Shown here: positions 45,581 to 56,335 of the stretch, one piece after another
Numbering within the stretch: position 1 is the stretch's first letter
How the letters are laid out: each line of letters begins with the position of its first letter
Assembly: GCA_965116685.1 (NCBI GenBank)
Contig: OZ220707.1
Coordinates: 992,001 to 1,056,000, forward strand
DNA from: Bin80 sp965116685
GTDB taxonomy: Bacteria; Bacteroidota; Rhodothermia; Rhodothermales; Bin80
Length of the DNA stretch: 64,000 bases
Reading direction: 5' to 3'
The notes under the pieces: model-generated
What the model saw: the letters and a program-made list of their open reading frames with translations, nothing else
What the model was told of the DNA's origin: nothing
The model's database searches: none
Position numbers and translations under genes: made by a program

Positions 45581-48472
45581 TTACACCGATGCCGGCAATA
45601 CGCTGCGGATCAACTCCGGTGCATTCTTGAGCACAGTACCGAGCTTCTCAGGCTCGCGTCCACCCGCTGTGGCAAGCTCCGGCCGGCCCCCACCGCCACC
45701 ACCGATCTGGCGTGCAAAGTGACCGGCAATCTTCCCCGCATTCACGCCCTTGGACAATAAGTCATCCGTCACGACAGCCACTAAATAAGCTTTTTGCCCC
45801 TCGGGATCCCTTGCACCCAGGATCCCCACACTGGATGCTTCCAGGCGCTGACGAAGCTCCTGCCCCTGCGCCCGTAACATATCCATATCTGTGTCGTCAA
45901 TCTGTCCGGCAGCCAAATGAATACCCTCCACAGTGACCATGCTGCTTAGCACTCCGTCCAGCTGTGCAGAAAGTCGCTCATGATGAAGTTTTTCCACCTC
46001 CTTCTGAAGGAACCGATTCGCCTCAAGGAGTTCTGCTACAGATTCCTCGACGGGGCGCTTCGATCCCCTGAACTGCCTTCTGGTTTGCTCTAGTGAGGTC
46101 CGCTCCTGAGTTACCATATTGACTGCATCCACCCCCGCAATGGCTTCGACGCGGCGGATCCCCGTGGCAATCGACCCTTCGGATTGCAAGATGAAAAGTC
46201 CTATTTCGCCTGTGGCTTGCACATGAGTCCCCCCGCATAATTCTACCGAGAACGCCGGATCGAACGTGACCACACGAACCACATCCCCATACTTCTCCCC
46301 AAAGAGTGCTGTTGCCCCTCGTGCCAATGCTTCTTTGTAGGGGACCTCTGGATCAATTTCCGCGGTGATATTTCGCTGTATCTGCTCATTGACCCGATCC
46401 TGGACACGCCGGAGATCTTCCACGCTTACCCGTTCATAGTGGTTGAAATCAAACCGTAGATGTCCTTCTGCAACCAGTGATCCCTTCTGCTCCGCTCCAG
46501 GCCCTAGAACCTCTCGCAGTGCAGCATGCATCAAATGTGTTGCCGTATGATGCTTCGCAATGCGATGACGGCGCTCCGCATCCACGATAGCCGTCACGGG
46601 GCACTTCAGCGTAGATGGGAAGCGTTCAACCCTGTGAACAATCTGACTTCCTACAACCTGCGTATCTGTCACCTGGATCACTTCACCATCAAAATCAAGC
46701 GTTCCGGTATCTCCAATCTGGCCCCCTTTTTCCGCATAGAAAGGGGTACGATCCAGCACGATGACCCCCACATTCTCGTCCGATTCAATCACCTGTGCCT
46801 CTCCAAGAGTGGTCTGCTCATAGCCAACAAACTTCGATCTAAGGACATACCCGTCTGGATTCCCTACTGCAAACATTAACGGGATAGACGTGGCATCAAC
46901 ATATTTAGCACTACGTGCACGGTGCCTCTGCTCTGCCATCAACTCCTCAAAGCGTGACATATCAACCCGGCGCCCCCGCTCGCGGGCCATGAGCTGCGTT
47001 AGATCGATGGGGAACCCATAGGTGTCATGCAATAGAAATGCAACCTCCCCCGGGATACGACTCAGCTTGACGACCGAGATAAACCGGCGAAGCATTTCGC
47101 CTGACTCAGCCCTGTCCATCGTACTGGCGTAGGCTTTCCGCAGAAGGTCCTGGGCCGAGGCATCTCCCCGTAATCGCTCCACAAACGCGTCTTCCTCCTC
47201 AGAAATAATCACATCTATGTAATCACATACCCGATCAAACAGTGCTAATCCACGCCCTAGTGTGCGTAAAAATGCACGCTCTTCCCCGCGAATATTTTCT
47301 GCGGCAAGCTTCTCTCTGGTCTGCAATTCTGGGAAAATCTTTCCAAGAGATTCGATGACAACCGGCACCAAACGGCAAAGGAATGGCTCCTTGATCTTCA
47401 GCGTGGTATATCCATAGCGTACCGCTCGGCGCAGAATCCTGCGAATCACATATCCCTGCCCTACATTCCCAGGGACTACCCCATCCGCAATCGCTACTAC
47501 GATCCCGCGGATATGATCTACGACCACTCGCATTGCCACGCGAATTGCATCTTTGTCCAGTACAGAATCAATATCATCATAGCCTCGGATCCCAGGAATC
47601 GGGGTCAATTCTGCCACCTGATCCAAAAGCTCACTGAACGCATCTGTGTCATAGGTACTGATCTTGTCCTGCATCACCGCCGCGAGACGCTCCAATCCCA
47701 TCCCCGTATCTACATGACGGGCAGATAATGGGACTAGCTCCACGGATGATTGGGTAGTGTCAGTCGAAGCATTTTCGCTGGACAATGGCTTGTTTACCTG
47801 AGCGTTATACTGGATGAACACCAGATTCCACAGCTCAATCACCGTTTCGAGATCACGATTCACGCACTCATGTCCGGGAACTTGCTGGCGCAATTCATCA
47901 GGACGCAGATCGATATGGATTTCGGAGCAGGGACCGCACGGACCCGTCTCCCCCATCATCCAGAAGTTGTCTTTCGTACTACCATACAAAACCTGATTCT
48001 CGGGCAGGTAGCGTTTCCACAAGGTGGCAGCCTCTTCATCCGCAGCAAGATTCAAGGCAGCATCACCCCTGTGCACGGTTGCATACAATCGGTCTTCGGG
48101 AAGCTTCCAGCGGTTCACCAATAGCTCCCAGGCCATGTCAATCGCTTCCTCCTTGAAGTAATCCCCGAAGCTCCAGTTGCCGAGCATTTCGAAAAAGGTA
48201 TGGTGGTACGTATCATGTCCCACCTCTTCAAGATCATTATGCTTTCCCGATACCCGCAGGCACTTTTGAGTATCTGCTGCGCGAACATACGATCGCGTTT
48301 CCTGCCCCAGGAAAATCTCTTTGAACTGCGCCATTCCTGAGTTGATAAACAGCAGTGTGGGGTCATCCGCAGGGATCAGAGAGGAACTTGGAACAATCGT
48401 ATGCCCCCTCTCACGGAAAAAATCCAGAAATTCCGCTCGAATCTGTGCAGTGCTTTTGTATGTCACCATCAA
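45581..48472 (-). CDS. alaS: alanyl-tRNA synthetase
   Basis: A 963-residue class II synthetase that charges tRNA-Ala. The N-terminal catalytic part has RAEFLDFFRERGHTIVPSSSLIP and FINSGMAQFK. The editing domain has HHTATHLMHAALRE and CGGTHVQATGEIG zinc ligands. The C-terminal C-Ala glycine-rich end is GGGGGGRPELATAGG. It is slightly longer than the E. coli enzyme. The tRNA-Ser gene lies 42 bases downstream on the same strand. Confidence 0.97.
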   Translation of the reverse strand: MMVTYKSTAQIRAEFLDFFRERGHTIVPSSSLIPADDPTLLFINSGMAQFKEIFLGQETRSYVRAADTQKCLRVSGKHNDLEEVGHDTYHHTFFEMLGNWSFGDYFKEEAIDMAWELLVNRWKLPEDRLYATVHRGDAALNLAADEEAATLWKRYLPENQVLYGSTKDNFWMMGETGPCGPCSEIHIDLRPDELRQQVPGHECVNRDLETVIELWNLVFIQYNAQVNKPLSSENASTDTTQSSVELVPLSARHVDTGMGLERLAAVMQDKISTYDTDAFSELLDQVAELTPIPGIRGYDDIDSVLDKDAIRVAMRVVVDHIRGIVVAIADGVVPGNVGQGYVIRRILRRAVRYGYTTLKIKEPFLCRLVPVVIESLGKIFPELQTREKLAAENIRGEERAFLRTLGRGLALFDRVCDYIDVIISEEEDAFVERLRGDASAQDLLRKAYASTMDRAESGEMLRRFISVVKLSRIPGEVAFLLHDTYGFPIDLTQLMARERGRRVDMSRFEELMAEQRHRARSAKYVDATSIPLMFAVGNPDGYVLRSKFVGYEQTTLGEAQVIESDENVGVIVLDRTPFYAEKGGQIGDTGTLDFDGEVIQVTDTQVVGSQIVHRVERFPSTLKCPVTAIVDAERRHRIAKHHTATHLMHAALREVLGPGAEQKGSLVAEGHLRFDFNHYERVSVEDLRRVQDRVNEQIQRNITAEIDPEVPYKEALARGATALFGEKYGDVVRVVTFDPAFSVELCGGTHVQATGEIGLFILQSEGSIATGIRRVEAIAGVDAVNMVTQERTSLEQTRRQFRGSKRPVEESVAELLEANRFLQKEVEKLHHERLSAQLDGVLSSMVTVEGIHLAAGQIDDTDMDMLRAQGQELRQRLEASSVGILGARDPEGQKAYLVAVVTDDLLSKGVNAGKIAGHFARQIGGGGGGRPELATAGGREPEKLGTVLKNAPELIRSVLPASV

Positions 48473-48619
48473 GGATGAATAATTCAGAATCGTCTGGAAC
48501 GCTTAACGGGGGAATCTTGTGCCTTTTGGTGAAAATAGAAGGTCTCCAACGAGCTATCTGTAACCTGACTATGAATTGTTGCGTAGGGCAAGTTTAGCCT
48601 TTCAAAAAAGCCGATTCCA

Positions 48620-49720
48620 ATGTACATACATCCCAAACTCATTCCGGCCGCCTTAACTTTGATCATGGTTGCGACCTCGGTTCAGGCGCAGATCACGCTT
48701 ACCCCGATTGACGAGAAATATGCTGATGATGAAGTTCATGACCTCATGGTCAGCGTCGTAGATGCCGATGTTACCGTCAATACATCTGATGTGTCCACTG
48801 TTGAGGTGCACGTTACTGTGGAAGGTAACGACCGTGACAGAGCGATGGACTATTACGAGAAGCAAAATTTCAGTGTTAAACTTGACGATGGGACACTGCA
48901 TGTACATTCAAAAAGGGAAAAGTCCTACGGATCATCATTTAACTGGCGTAATTCGGCAAATATTCATGTGGAAATCAATATGCCATCTAATATCTCCTCA
49001 AATATCCGCACCTCTGACGGAGATCTAGTCATTGATGAGTTGACCGCCGGAGCTACGATTGTGACCAGTGATGGAGATATTGAAGCTACATGGTTGGAAG
49101 GAGCTTCTGTCTCGGTTAAGACCAGTGATGGCGATATCAACATTTTAGCTGCCTCCAGTGAAAAAATCACAATACAGACCTCAGATGGAGACATTGAAGC
49201 CGGCTGGTTGGAAGGAGCTTCTGTTTCCGTTAGAACCAGTGATGGCGATCTCGAACTAGGCGATGTTGCAGGTGATCTGCAAATTCAAACCTCTGATGGA
49301 GACATCCTGATTGACTCCATGGATGGGAAGTTGGATGCAAAAACATCCGACGGGAATCTTGTGATCGGTGAAATCGTCTCATCCGGCGCGGAAGTACGAA
49401 CCTCCGATGGTGAGATAAAAATTGGGAAGTCAACTGGAAGCTTGACGCTCAGAACCAGCGATGGCGATGTGGAACTGGGACTGATTGATCCCGAGAATAT
49501 CAACGTGACGATCTCCTCTGGCGATGCACTCCTTGTAATGGCACAGGATCTCCCCGCCACACTGGATATCAGAGCACAAGATGTAGAGATGGACTCTTTT
49601 TCAAATTTCTCGGGAGATCTTGATGACTCACGAGTGGATGGGGATCTCAACGGCGGCGGAGCACTCATCCGAGTGCATATATCTGATGGTGACGTCGTCA
49701 TACGTCCGATGGAACATTGA
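48620..49720 (+). CDS. DUF4097-type exported beta-solenoid protein
   Basis: A 366-residue protein with a signal peptide (ALTLIMVATSVQAQ). The body repeats the pattern TSDGDIE/TSDGDLE about ten times at roughly 18-20 residue spacing, a right-handed beta-helix typical of DUF4097 (adhesin-like). It has no anchor. The function of the family is unknown. A decayed relative of its N-terminus lies at 51.9 kb, beyond an IS1380 copy. Confidence 0.85.
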   Translation: MYIHPKLIPAALTLIMVATSVQAQITLTPIDEKYADDEVHDLMVSVVDADVTVNTSDVSTVEVHVTVEGNDRDRAMDYYEKQNFSVKLDDGTLHVHSKREKSYGSSFNWRNSANIHVEINMPSNISSNIRTSDGDLVIDELTAGATIVTSDGDIEATWLEGASVSVKTSDGDINILAASSEKITIQTSDGDIEAGWLEGASVSVRTSDGDLELGDVAGDLQIQTSDGDILIDSMDGKLDAKTSDGNLVIGEIVSSGAEVRTSDGEIKIGKSTGSLTLRTSDGDVELGLIDPENINVTISSGDALLVMAQDLPATLDIRAQDVEMDSFSNFSGDLDDSRVDGDLNGGGALIRVHISDGDVVIRPMEH

Positions 49721-49802
49721 GCTCTCCCATCAACGAGTAGGTCGACCTGCCCGTCGTCTGAAATTCTGAACCATACAGTTCAACTCAAACCCGAGATACC
49801 AT

Positions 49803-51901
49803 CCCATAATATTCATCTCAATTTAGCAGTTTCGTATTGATAAGCATCTAGGGAGCCTTATCCTGCTATATTTGTTCCATTCATTGGGCGATTAGCCCTG
49901 TTTTTCGTGGATTTTGATCGAATAAACCCCTGTTTTCGTTCTGAATCAAGTCAGCTGACCTGTTTAAGAATTATCTACTCATTTCACCCTCAAGGTGATC
50001 CCATGTCCCCGTCTTCTGCGCCTCTTTTTGTGCTTCCCTTCAACCAGTCAATTCGGATCAAATCGTCTAGTCGCAACCATACGACCTCGGACGCAGGCAC
50101 ATTCTTGTTGCGGTCGGTGATTGATCGCACCGGAATCCTGGACTTTTTGACCGATCGACTGCACGATCCTCGGGATCCACATCGTACCCACTATCCTTTG
50201 TTTGAATACACAGTGGCTGCTTCAGTTAATGCAGGGCTGGAGTTCGTTATGGACGGATGCACTCAGTCGGGATGCGGCCTTTGGTGTATCCACCAGTACG
50301 AGTCGGGGGATGGGGTAGTCGAATCAGATCGTACGTTGGCATCGCAGCCGACCATGTCCCGCTTGGTGGGTCTGCTGGGCATGGTACAGAATCTGGTTCA
50401 CTTGAAGGCAGGGCTTCTGAAGGTGGGGATGGAGCATATGCTGGTCCAAAACGGTGGACGGCGGCGCGATGAAGTGGTCATTGATGTGGATGCAATGCCC
50501 GTGGATGCACACGGCAACCAGCTTGGCAGCAAGTATCATGGGCATTATAAGCGGACCATCTTCCTTCCCCTGATTGCTTCGTGCGGGGAGAGTGGGGATG
50601 TGCTTGGGGCGCAATTGCGCCCGGGAACTCAGCGCGAGGTTACCGATTGCGAGGACTTCATCGTTCCCATCGCCCATGCGGTACGCCAGCATGTCGCCGA
50701 CCAGGTCATTGTCCGTATGGACGCCGGCTTCAATAGTGGTGCGTTGTGTGCACGACTGGAGACCGAAAATATTGGCTATCTCATGCGTCTACGCAAGAAC
50801 AAGACACTGGAGCAGATGGCCGCAAAGTACGTGAAGGATCGCCCGTTGGAGGATATGACCTGCATTGAATTGACCGATGGTGCGAAGTCGTGGGAATGTA
50901 CTCGTCGGGTGGTATTGGTGATCAAGTCGCGCCCTGGAGAACTCTATGACGGGGTTTATTTTTTGGTGACCAATCTTGACGCGAAGATGTATCCAGGGCA
51001 GACATTGGTTCCCATGTACCGTCAACGCGGGAAGGCGGAGATGCATCAGGGCGAGATGAAAATCGCCTGCAGCGCATCATTGTCGTCCTCTCCACGTCCC
51101 AAGTCGCATTACCGTCAGAGACCGATTGAGCGTACCTACGAAGTGGATCCCGATGCGAAGGTCGGCGCGGAGAATGATGTGCGCCTCCAGGTGTACATGC
51201 TGGCCTACCAGCTTCTTCACATCAGTCGATGCAACTTGCATAGTCCGCCTCCACCGTTGGATGAGACGCCATCGTCTGAACAGACTCCACCGGCGCCAAC
51301 GCAATGCGCCCAGGGGCTGCGTCAAACGAATCTACCTGGAGCTGTGCTGGACGAATCAACGGGGGGTGCCTTGGAGACGGATGCGCAGGACTCCCCGGAC
51401 CCCGATCGGGAAGAGGCGCACATGCACATTCGCCGCTTCCGACTGTGTGTGCTGAAGGTCGGTGCAACCATGGCACGTCATGGCCGCTATGTAACCTTTT
51501 ATATCGCCCAGTCAGCCGTGCAGGCCTGGAAGCGTTTCCTGGAACACTTTCAGCAGTTGCAATGGTACACAATACCGGAATATTGAAGCTGAGTCTTTCC
51601 ACTACACCCGGAATTCGTGCCTGCTTCGGGCCGGACTCCGAAGCGAAAACCCTCCCCGGATGTGATTCTTGGAACGAGTGTAGAGCGAAACGGACCTCGC
51701 TGTAGGACTGGACTGCGCATGAGGAATGGGTCGACCGGAAATCTACCTCAATCAACCCGGAAAATATACGAGAATGACCTCAGGAGTCGCCCCAATCGTG
51801 AAGGCCAACTCGCAGATTCCGCCTCACACAGGAAATCCTGACTCCGCACAACCAAAGACACACTTTGGAGCCATGGGAAAATCCATGATGAATAATATGG
51901 G
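49803..51901 (+). mobile_element. IS1380-family insertion sequence (copy C)
   Basis: Bounded by CCCATAATATTCATC and GATGAATAATATGGG, with a perfect 5-base target duplication ACCAT (49798-49802 and 51902-51906). It is inserted just upstream of, or at the start of, a decayed DUF4097-like gene. Confidence 0.97.
50003..51586 (+). CDS. IS1380 transposase with an internal alternate-frame patch (copy C)
   Basis: About 527 residues from ATG 50003 behind an AAGGTGAT ribosome site; the frame also opens earlier at 49907. The DDE core is intact (VIDVDAMP, RMDAGFNSG, RQRGKAEMHQGEMK). Compared with copy D, five bases are missing near 50208 and one near 50304, so about 30 residues between them are read in a different frame (EYTVAASVNAGLEF). 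The protein is full length but this part is altered, so activity is doubtful. Confidence 0.9.
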   Translation: MSPSSAPLFVLPFNQSIRIKSSSRNHTTSDAGTFLLRSVIDRTGILDFLTDRLHDPRDPHRTHYPLFEYTVAASVNAGLEFVMDGCTQSGCGLWCIHQYESGDGVVESDRTLASQPTMSRLVGLLGMVQNLVHLKAGLLKVGMEHMLVQNGGRRRDEVVIDVDAMPVDAHGNQLGSKYHGHYKRTIFLPLIASCGESGDVLGAQLRPGTQREVTDCEDFIVPIAHAVRQHVADQVIVRMDAGFNSGALCARLETENIGYLMRLRKNKTLEQMAAKYVKDRPLEDMTCIELTDGAKSWECTRRVVLVIKSRPGELYDGVYFLVTNLDAKMYPGQTLVPMYRQRGKAEMHQGEMKIACSASLSSSPRPKSHYRQRPIERTYEVDPDAKVGAENDVRLQVYMLAYQLLHISRCNLHSPPPPLDETPSSEQTPPAPTQCAQGLRQTNLPGAVLDESTGGALETDAQDSPDPDREEAHMHIRRFRLCVLKVGATMARHGRYVTFYIAQSAVQAWKRFLEHFQQLQWYTIPEY

Positions 51902-51906
51902 ACCAT

Positions 51907-52053
51907 ACAATCCTGCCTGAAATACATCTTGGTCGCCTCATTATTTTTCCGGTTGCCACCTTTGTCAGTGCTCAAGTCGAATTCAATCCGATCGAACAGC
52001 AATTTGATGCCAATATCACAGTCAATATATCAAACTGAGCCGGTGTAGTCGTT
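51907..52053 (+). pseudogene. decayed DUF4097-type gene, N-terminal fragment
   Basis: One frame reads HLGRLIIFPVATFVSAQVEF then NPIEQQFDANITVNISN and a stop. This resembles the signal peptide and first strands of the protein at 48620 (MVATSVQAQITLTPIDEKY). Nothing recognisable follows the stop except VVVQVMVTG. The start is missing beside IS1380 copy C. Confidence 0.55.
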
Positions 52054-52301
52054 CAAGTCATGGTGACGGGGAAATTCGAGAACGACTGGCCTGAACTTCC
52101 AGCCGGCATTTTGGGAGATTAAGACATAATAATGGGCAGGTATTTTAGGGGAGTTGGATGCGCAGTTTTCGATTGTTAAGCCATGGAATCTGGTATTGTG
52201 CCTTCCACACCCTGCTGCCAAGAGGTAGGAATTATTAGCCCGTCGGGACAGAGAGACCGAGATCTCATTGGATCGGATCTGGATTCTCGTGTGGATAAGC
52301 C

Positions 52302-52351
52302 ACGCGTCCTACTTTGAGCGGATTGGATGTCCCACTCGATCGGAATACGCA
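52302..52351. mobile_element. IS21-like element end (relic), at the C-half of the split adhesin gene
   Basis: Bases 52302-52351 match 57185-57235 at about 35 of 51 positions in the same orientation. Both end CGGAATA-GCA and have two spaced CGGAAT/CGGATT plus CCAC units, the style of IS21 multiple terminal repeats. TCTACA follows directly (52352-52357) and is the inverse of the TGTAGA at 57236-57241. Confidence 0.65.
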
Positions 52352-52927
52352 TCTACACGCCGGAAGCCGACTTCAATGGCACCGACTCGTTCACCTACGT
52401 CGCCTCGGACGGGGATGGCCTCACGGACATGGCGACAGTTGAGGTGACGGTGCTGCCCGTCAACAACGCGCCGGTGACAGTTGGGACGATCCCGGATCAG
52501 ATCCTTAACGAAGGTGGTGGTTTCGTGCATGTGGATGTCTCGCCTTACTTCGGCGATGCGGAAGGGGATGCGCTGACCTATGGCGCGCAGTCGAGCGACA
52601 CCGGCGTGGTGCAGGTCTCGGTGACTGGCGCGATGCTGGTACTGACGCCGGTCGTGTACGGCTCGGCGACGGTTACAGTCACGGCGTGGGACCCCGCGGG
52701 TCTCTCCGCGACCCAGAGCGTGCGCGTCGGCGTGAGTGACCGGCTGCAGCGCGCGGTCCTATCGGACATGCTGGCGGCCACTGCGCGCGGCCATCTGGCG
52801 AGCGTCCGCGTGGCGTTGGAGCGCAGGATGGAGACGAATCCCTGCGAGTCGTCCCATCTCGCGGTGATGGGCCGGCCCGTGCCGCTGGGACGAACGGAGG
52901 CTGCGGCGATGCTCGGGCAGATCAGGA
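52352..52927 (+). pseudogene. adhesin/autotransporter gene, middle part (cadherin-like region)
   Basis: GC-rich coding sequence for cadherin/Ig-like surface repeats: TPEADFNGTDSFTYVASDGDGL, NNAPVTVGTIPDQIL, SPYFGDAEGDALTYGAQSSD, then a linker. The frame runs on into IS1380 copy D. Without that element (52928-55032 plus one CAGGA) the frame joins the barrel part at 55038 exactly (codons for I-R-T-G-A-R). The upstream part of the gene is on the opposite strand at 57.2-58.6 kb. Confidence 0.85.
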
Positions 52928-55032
52928 CCCATAATATTCATCTCAATTTAGCAGTTTCGTATTGATAAGCATCTGGGGAGCCTTATCCTGCTATATTTGT
53001 TCCATTCATTGGGCGATTAGCCCTGTTTTTCGTGGATTTTGATCGAATAAACCTCTGTTTTCGTTCTGAATCAAGTCTACTGACCTGTTTAAGAATTATC
53101 TACTCATTTCACCCTCAAGGTGATCCCATGTCCCCGTCTTCTGAGCCTCTTTTTGTGCTTCCCTTCAACCAGTCAATTCGGATCAAATCGTCTAGTCGCA
53201 ACCATACGACCTCGGACGCAGGCGCATTCTTGTTGCGGTCGGTGATTGATCGCATCGGAATCCTGGACTTTTTGACCGATCGACTGCACGATCCTCGGGA
53301 TCCACATCGTATCCACTATCCTTTGTTTGAACTGCTTTTGCAGTGGCTGCTTCAGTTAATGCAGGGCTGGAGTTCGTTATGGACGGATGCACTCAGTCGG
53401 GATGCGGCCTTTGGTGTGTCCACCAGTACGAGCCGGGGGGATGGGGTAGTCGGATCGGATCGTACGTTGGCATCGCAGCCGACCATGTCCCGCTTGGTGG
53501 GTCTGCTGGGCATGGTACAGAATCTGGTTCACTTGAAGGCAGGGCTTCTGAAGGTGGGGATGGAGCATATGCTGGTCCAAAACGGTGGACGGCGGCGCGA
53601 TGAAGTGGTCATTGATGTGGATGCGATGCCCGTGGATGCACACGGCAACCAGCTTGGCAGCAAGTATCATGGGCATTATAAGCGGACCATCTTCCTTCCC
53701 CTGATTGCTTCGTGCGGGGAGAGTGGGGATGTGCTCGGGGCGCAATTGCGTCCGGGAACTCAGCGCGAGGTCACCGATTGCGAGGACTTCATCGTTCCCA
53801 TCGCCCATGCGGTGCGCCAGCATGTCGCCGACCAGGTCATTGTCCGTATGGACGCCGGCTTCAATAGTGGTGCGTTGTGTACACGACTGGAGACCGAAAA
53901 TATTGGCTATCTCATGCGTCTACGCAAGAACAAGACACTGGAGCAGATGGCCGCAAAGTACGTGAAGGATCGCCCGTTGGAGGATATGACCTGCATTGAA
54001 TTGACCTATGGTGCGAAGTCGTGGGAATGTACTCGTCGGGTGGTATTGGTGATCAAGTCGCGCCCGGGAGAGCTATATGACAGGGTCTATTTTTTGGTGA
54101 CCAATCTTGATGCGGAGATGTATCCAGGTCAGAAGTTGGTTCCCATGTACAGTCAACGCGGAAAGGCGGAGATGCATCAGGGCGAGATGAAAATCGCCTG
54201 CAGCGCATCATTGTCGTCCTCTCCACGTCCCAAGTCGCATTACCGTCAGAGACCGATTGAGCGTACATACGAAGTGGATCCCGATGCGGAGGTCGGCGCG
54301 GAGAATGATGTGCGCCTCCAGGTGTACATGCTGGCCTACCAGCTTCTTCACATCAGTCGATGCAACTTGCATAGTCCGCCTCCACCGTTGGATGAGACGC
54401 CATCGTCTGAACAGACTCCACCGGCGCCAACGCAATGCGCCCAGGGGCTGCGTCAAACGAATCTACCTGGAGCTGTGCTGGACGAATCAACGGGGGGTGC
54501 CTTGGAGACGGATGTGCAGGACTCCCCGGACCCCGATCGGGAAGAGGCGCACATGCACATTCGCCGCTTCCGACTGTGTGTGCTGAAGGTCGGTGCAACC
54601 ATAGCACGTCATGGCCGCTATGTAACCTTTTATATCGCCCAGTCAGCCGTACAGGCCTGGAAGCGTTTCCTGGAACACTTTCAGCAGTTGCAATGGTACA
54701 CAATACCGGAATATTGAAGCTGAGCCTTTCCGCTACACCCGGAATTCGTGCCTGCTTCGGGCCGGACTCCGAAGCGAAAATCCTCCCCGGAGGTGATTCT
54801 TGGAACGAGTGTAGAGCGAAACATACCTCGCTGTAGGACTGGACTGCACATGAGGAATGGGTTGACCGGAAATCTACCTCAATCAACCCGGAAAATATGC
54901 GAGAATGGTCTCGGGGGGCGCCCCAATCGTGAAGGCCAACTCGCAGATTCCATCTTATACAAAAAATCCTGACTCCTCACAACCAAAGACGCACTTTGGA
55001 GCCTTGGGAAAATTTGTGATGAATAATATGGG
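52928..55032 (+). mobile_element. IS1380-family insertion sequence (copy D), intact
   Basis: Bounded by CCCATAATATTCATC and GATGAATAATATGGG, with a perfect 5-base target duplication CAGGA (52923-52927 and 55033-55037). It interrupts the autotransporter-like gene. Its transposase is complete, so it may be the active source copy in this window. Confidence 0.97.
53128..54717 (+). CDS. IS1380-family transposase (intact, copy D)
   Basis: About 529 residues from ATG 53128 with ribosome site AAGGTGAT. The N-terminal part includes LLRSVIDRIGILDFLTDRLHDPRDP. The DDE transposase core has VVIDVDAMPVDAHGNQ, IVRMDAGFNSGALC and the glutamate in SQRGKAEMHQGEMK, and the C-terminal RRFRLCVLKVGATIARHGRYV is typical of the family. 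No frameshift is seen. Confidence 0.95.
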   Translation: MSPSSEPLFVLPFNQSIRIKSSSRNHTTSDAGAFLLRSVIDRIGILDFLTDRLHDPRDPHRIHYPLFELLLQWLLQLMQGWSSLWTDALSRDAAFGVSTSTSRGDGVVGSDRTLASQPTMSRLVGLLGMVQNLVHLKAGLLKVGMEHMLVQNGGRRRDEVVIDVDAMPVDAHGNQLGSKYHGHYKRTIFLPLIASCGESGDVLGAQLRPGTQREVTDCEDFIVPIAHAVRQHVADQVIVRMDAGFNSGALCTRLETENIGYLMRLRKNKTLEQMAAKYVKDRPLEDMTCIELTYGAKSWECTRRVVLVIKSRPGELYDRVYFLVTNLDAEMYPGQKLVPMYSQRGKAEMHQGEMKIACSASLSSSPRPKSHYRQRPIERTYEVDPDAEVGAENDVRLQVYMLAYQLLHISRCNLHSPPPPLDETPSSEQTPPAPTQCAQGLRQTNLPGAVLDESTGGALETDVQDSPDPDREEAHMHIRRFRLCVLKVGATIARHGRYVTFYIAQSAVQAWKRFLEHFQQLQWYTIPEY

Positions 55033-55037
55033 CAGGA

Positions 55038-56335
55038 CCGGGGCCCGCTCGGCGGCCGCCGCCGCACTCGGCCTGGGCGAAGGCGCCGGCGGCATGCGCC
55101 CGCTTGTGGAACCGGGAGCGTCTGCAGCCGGGACGACACTGGAAACCGAGCGCCGCATGGAGGCCGCGCTCAGGTCGGTGCCTACCCGTGCGCTCGGTCT
55201 AGGAGGCGGGTCCGGCGAGGGTGCCGCAGACTTCCTCCTTGGCTGGAGCAAATCGGAGAGCAAGGTGGGGGCGAGCCGGTGCAGGGGGCGCGGACGCTGG
55301 TCCCTGTGGGGCCAGGGCGACATCCAGAGGTTTGAGAGAACGCCCTTGCACGGGCATGAATCCACCCACGACGGAAAACTCTTGACCGCATACGTGGGTC
55401 TTGACACGAAGCTCGGTAACCGATGGCTGGCCGGCGTGGCACTTTCGCGGAGCGAGGGCGACTGGCGCGTTGGTACTTCGGATGGACAGCTCACGCAGTT
55501 CATGACGGCGGTCTATCCGTACCTGCGGTGGACAGGCGGGTCCACATCGGTCTGGACCTCGGTCGGTGCGGGTCGGGGCAACGCCCGGAACGTGCGGGCA
55601 ACTGGGATGCGGGGCACAAGCCCGACCGACCTCTGGATCGGTCTCTTCGCACTTGAACGGAACCTCGGCACGCGGGCCGGGCTCAATGTTACCCTCGTGG
55701 GCGACGCCGCTTGGGCCAGCCTCCGCACCGGCGAGGGAGTGGAGACCATTGATGGCCAGAACGTCGCCGTCGACCAGATACGGATCGGGGCCGACCTGTC
55801 GCTGCCCGCCCGTCTCGGCAGCGCGGAACTAACGCCGTCTGGAACTGTGTATTTGCGGCGCGACGGCGGCGCGGGCCAGACCGGCGGCGGCATTGAGGTT
55901 GGCGGAGGCCTACGGGCCGTTCTCGGCATTGTGCGCCTTGACGCGCAGGCCCGCATGCTCGTTCACCACTCGGCCGAGGGCTACCGCGAGCGCGGAGCAG
56001 CGGTGACCCTCGTACTCGGGAGGCGGGATGGCGGGGAAGGTTTCTCACTCTCGGTCTCCCCACGCTGGGGTGACTCGGCCCGCGCCAGCGGCGCGCTCCT
56101 GCGCGGTCCGCTCGGTGGGGGTATGCATCGCGGCGGGCCGGGCGCGGACCGCTGGACCCTTGACGCGCGAGCCAGCTACACCGTCCGTTTGTCCGGTGGC
56201 CTCAGCCTGGACATGCGGGGCGGCTACAGCGGTGTGTCCGGCGGACCCGGGTTTGATTTGAGCATTGGGAGATCGGCAACCTCCACAACGAAGCCCAAGA
56301 GGCAGCGCGCCCGCACTGGAAAAGACTATGAATGA
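55038..56335 (+). pseudogene. adhesin/autotransporter gene, C-terminal beta-barrel part
   Basis: A 432-residue, GC-rich coding region that lacks its own start; the open frame begins inside IS1380 copy D. It shows a helical linker (GARSAAAAALGLGEGAGGMRP) and then an autotransporter-like barrel (LLTAYVGLDTKLGNRWLAGVALSRSEGDW, YPYLRWTGGSTSVWTSVGAG, LEVGGGLR-type repeats). The end (GGYSGVSGGPGFDLSIGRSA) is a common pattern, followed by a basic tail. It would have anchored the adhesin in the outer membrane. Confidence 0.85.

Noticed and set aside
54905..55037. Start of the barrel ORF within IS1380 copy D
   Set aside because: The first 44 residues are translated IS terminal sequence; the true coding region begins at the target-site junction.
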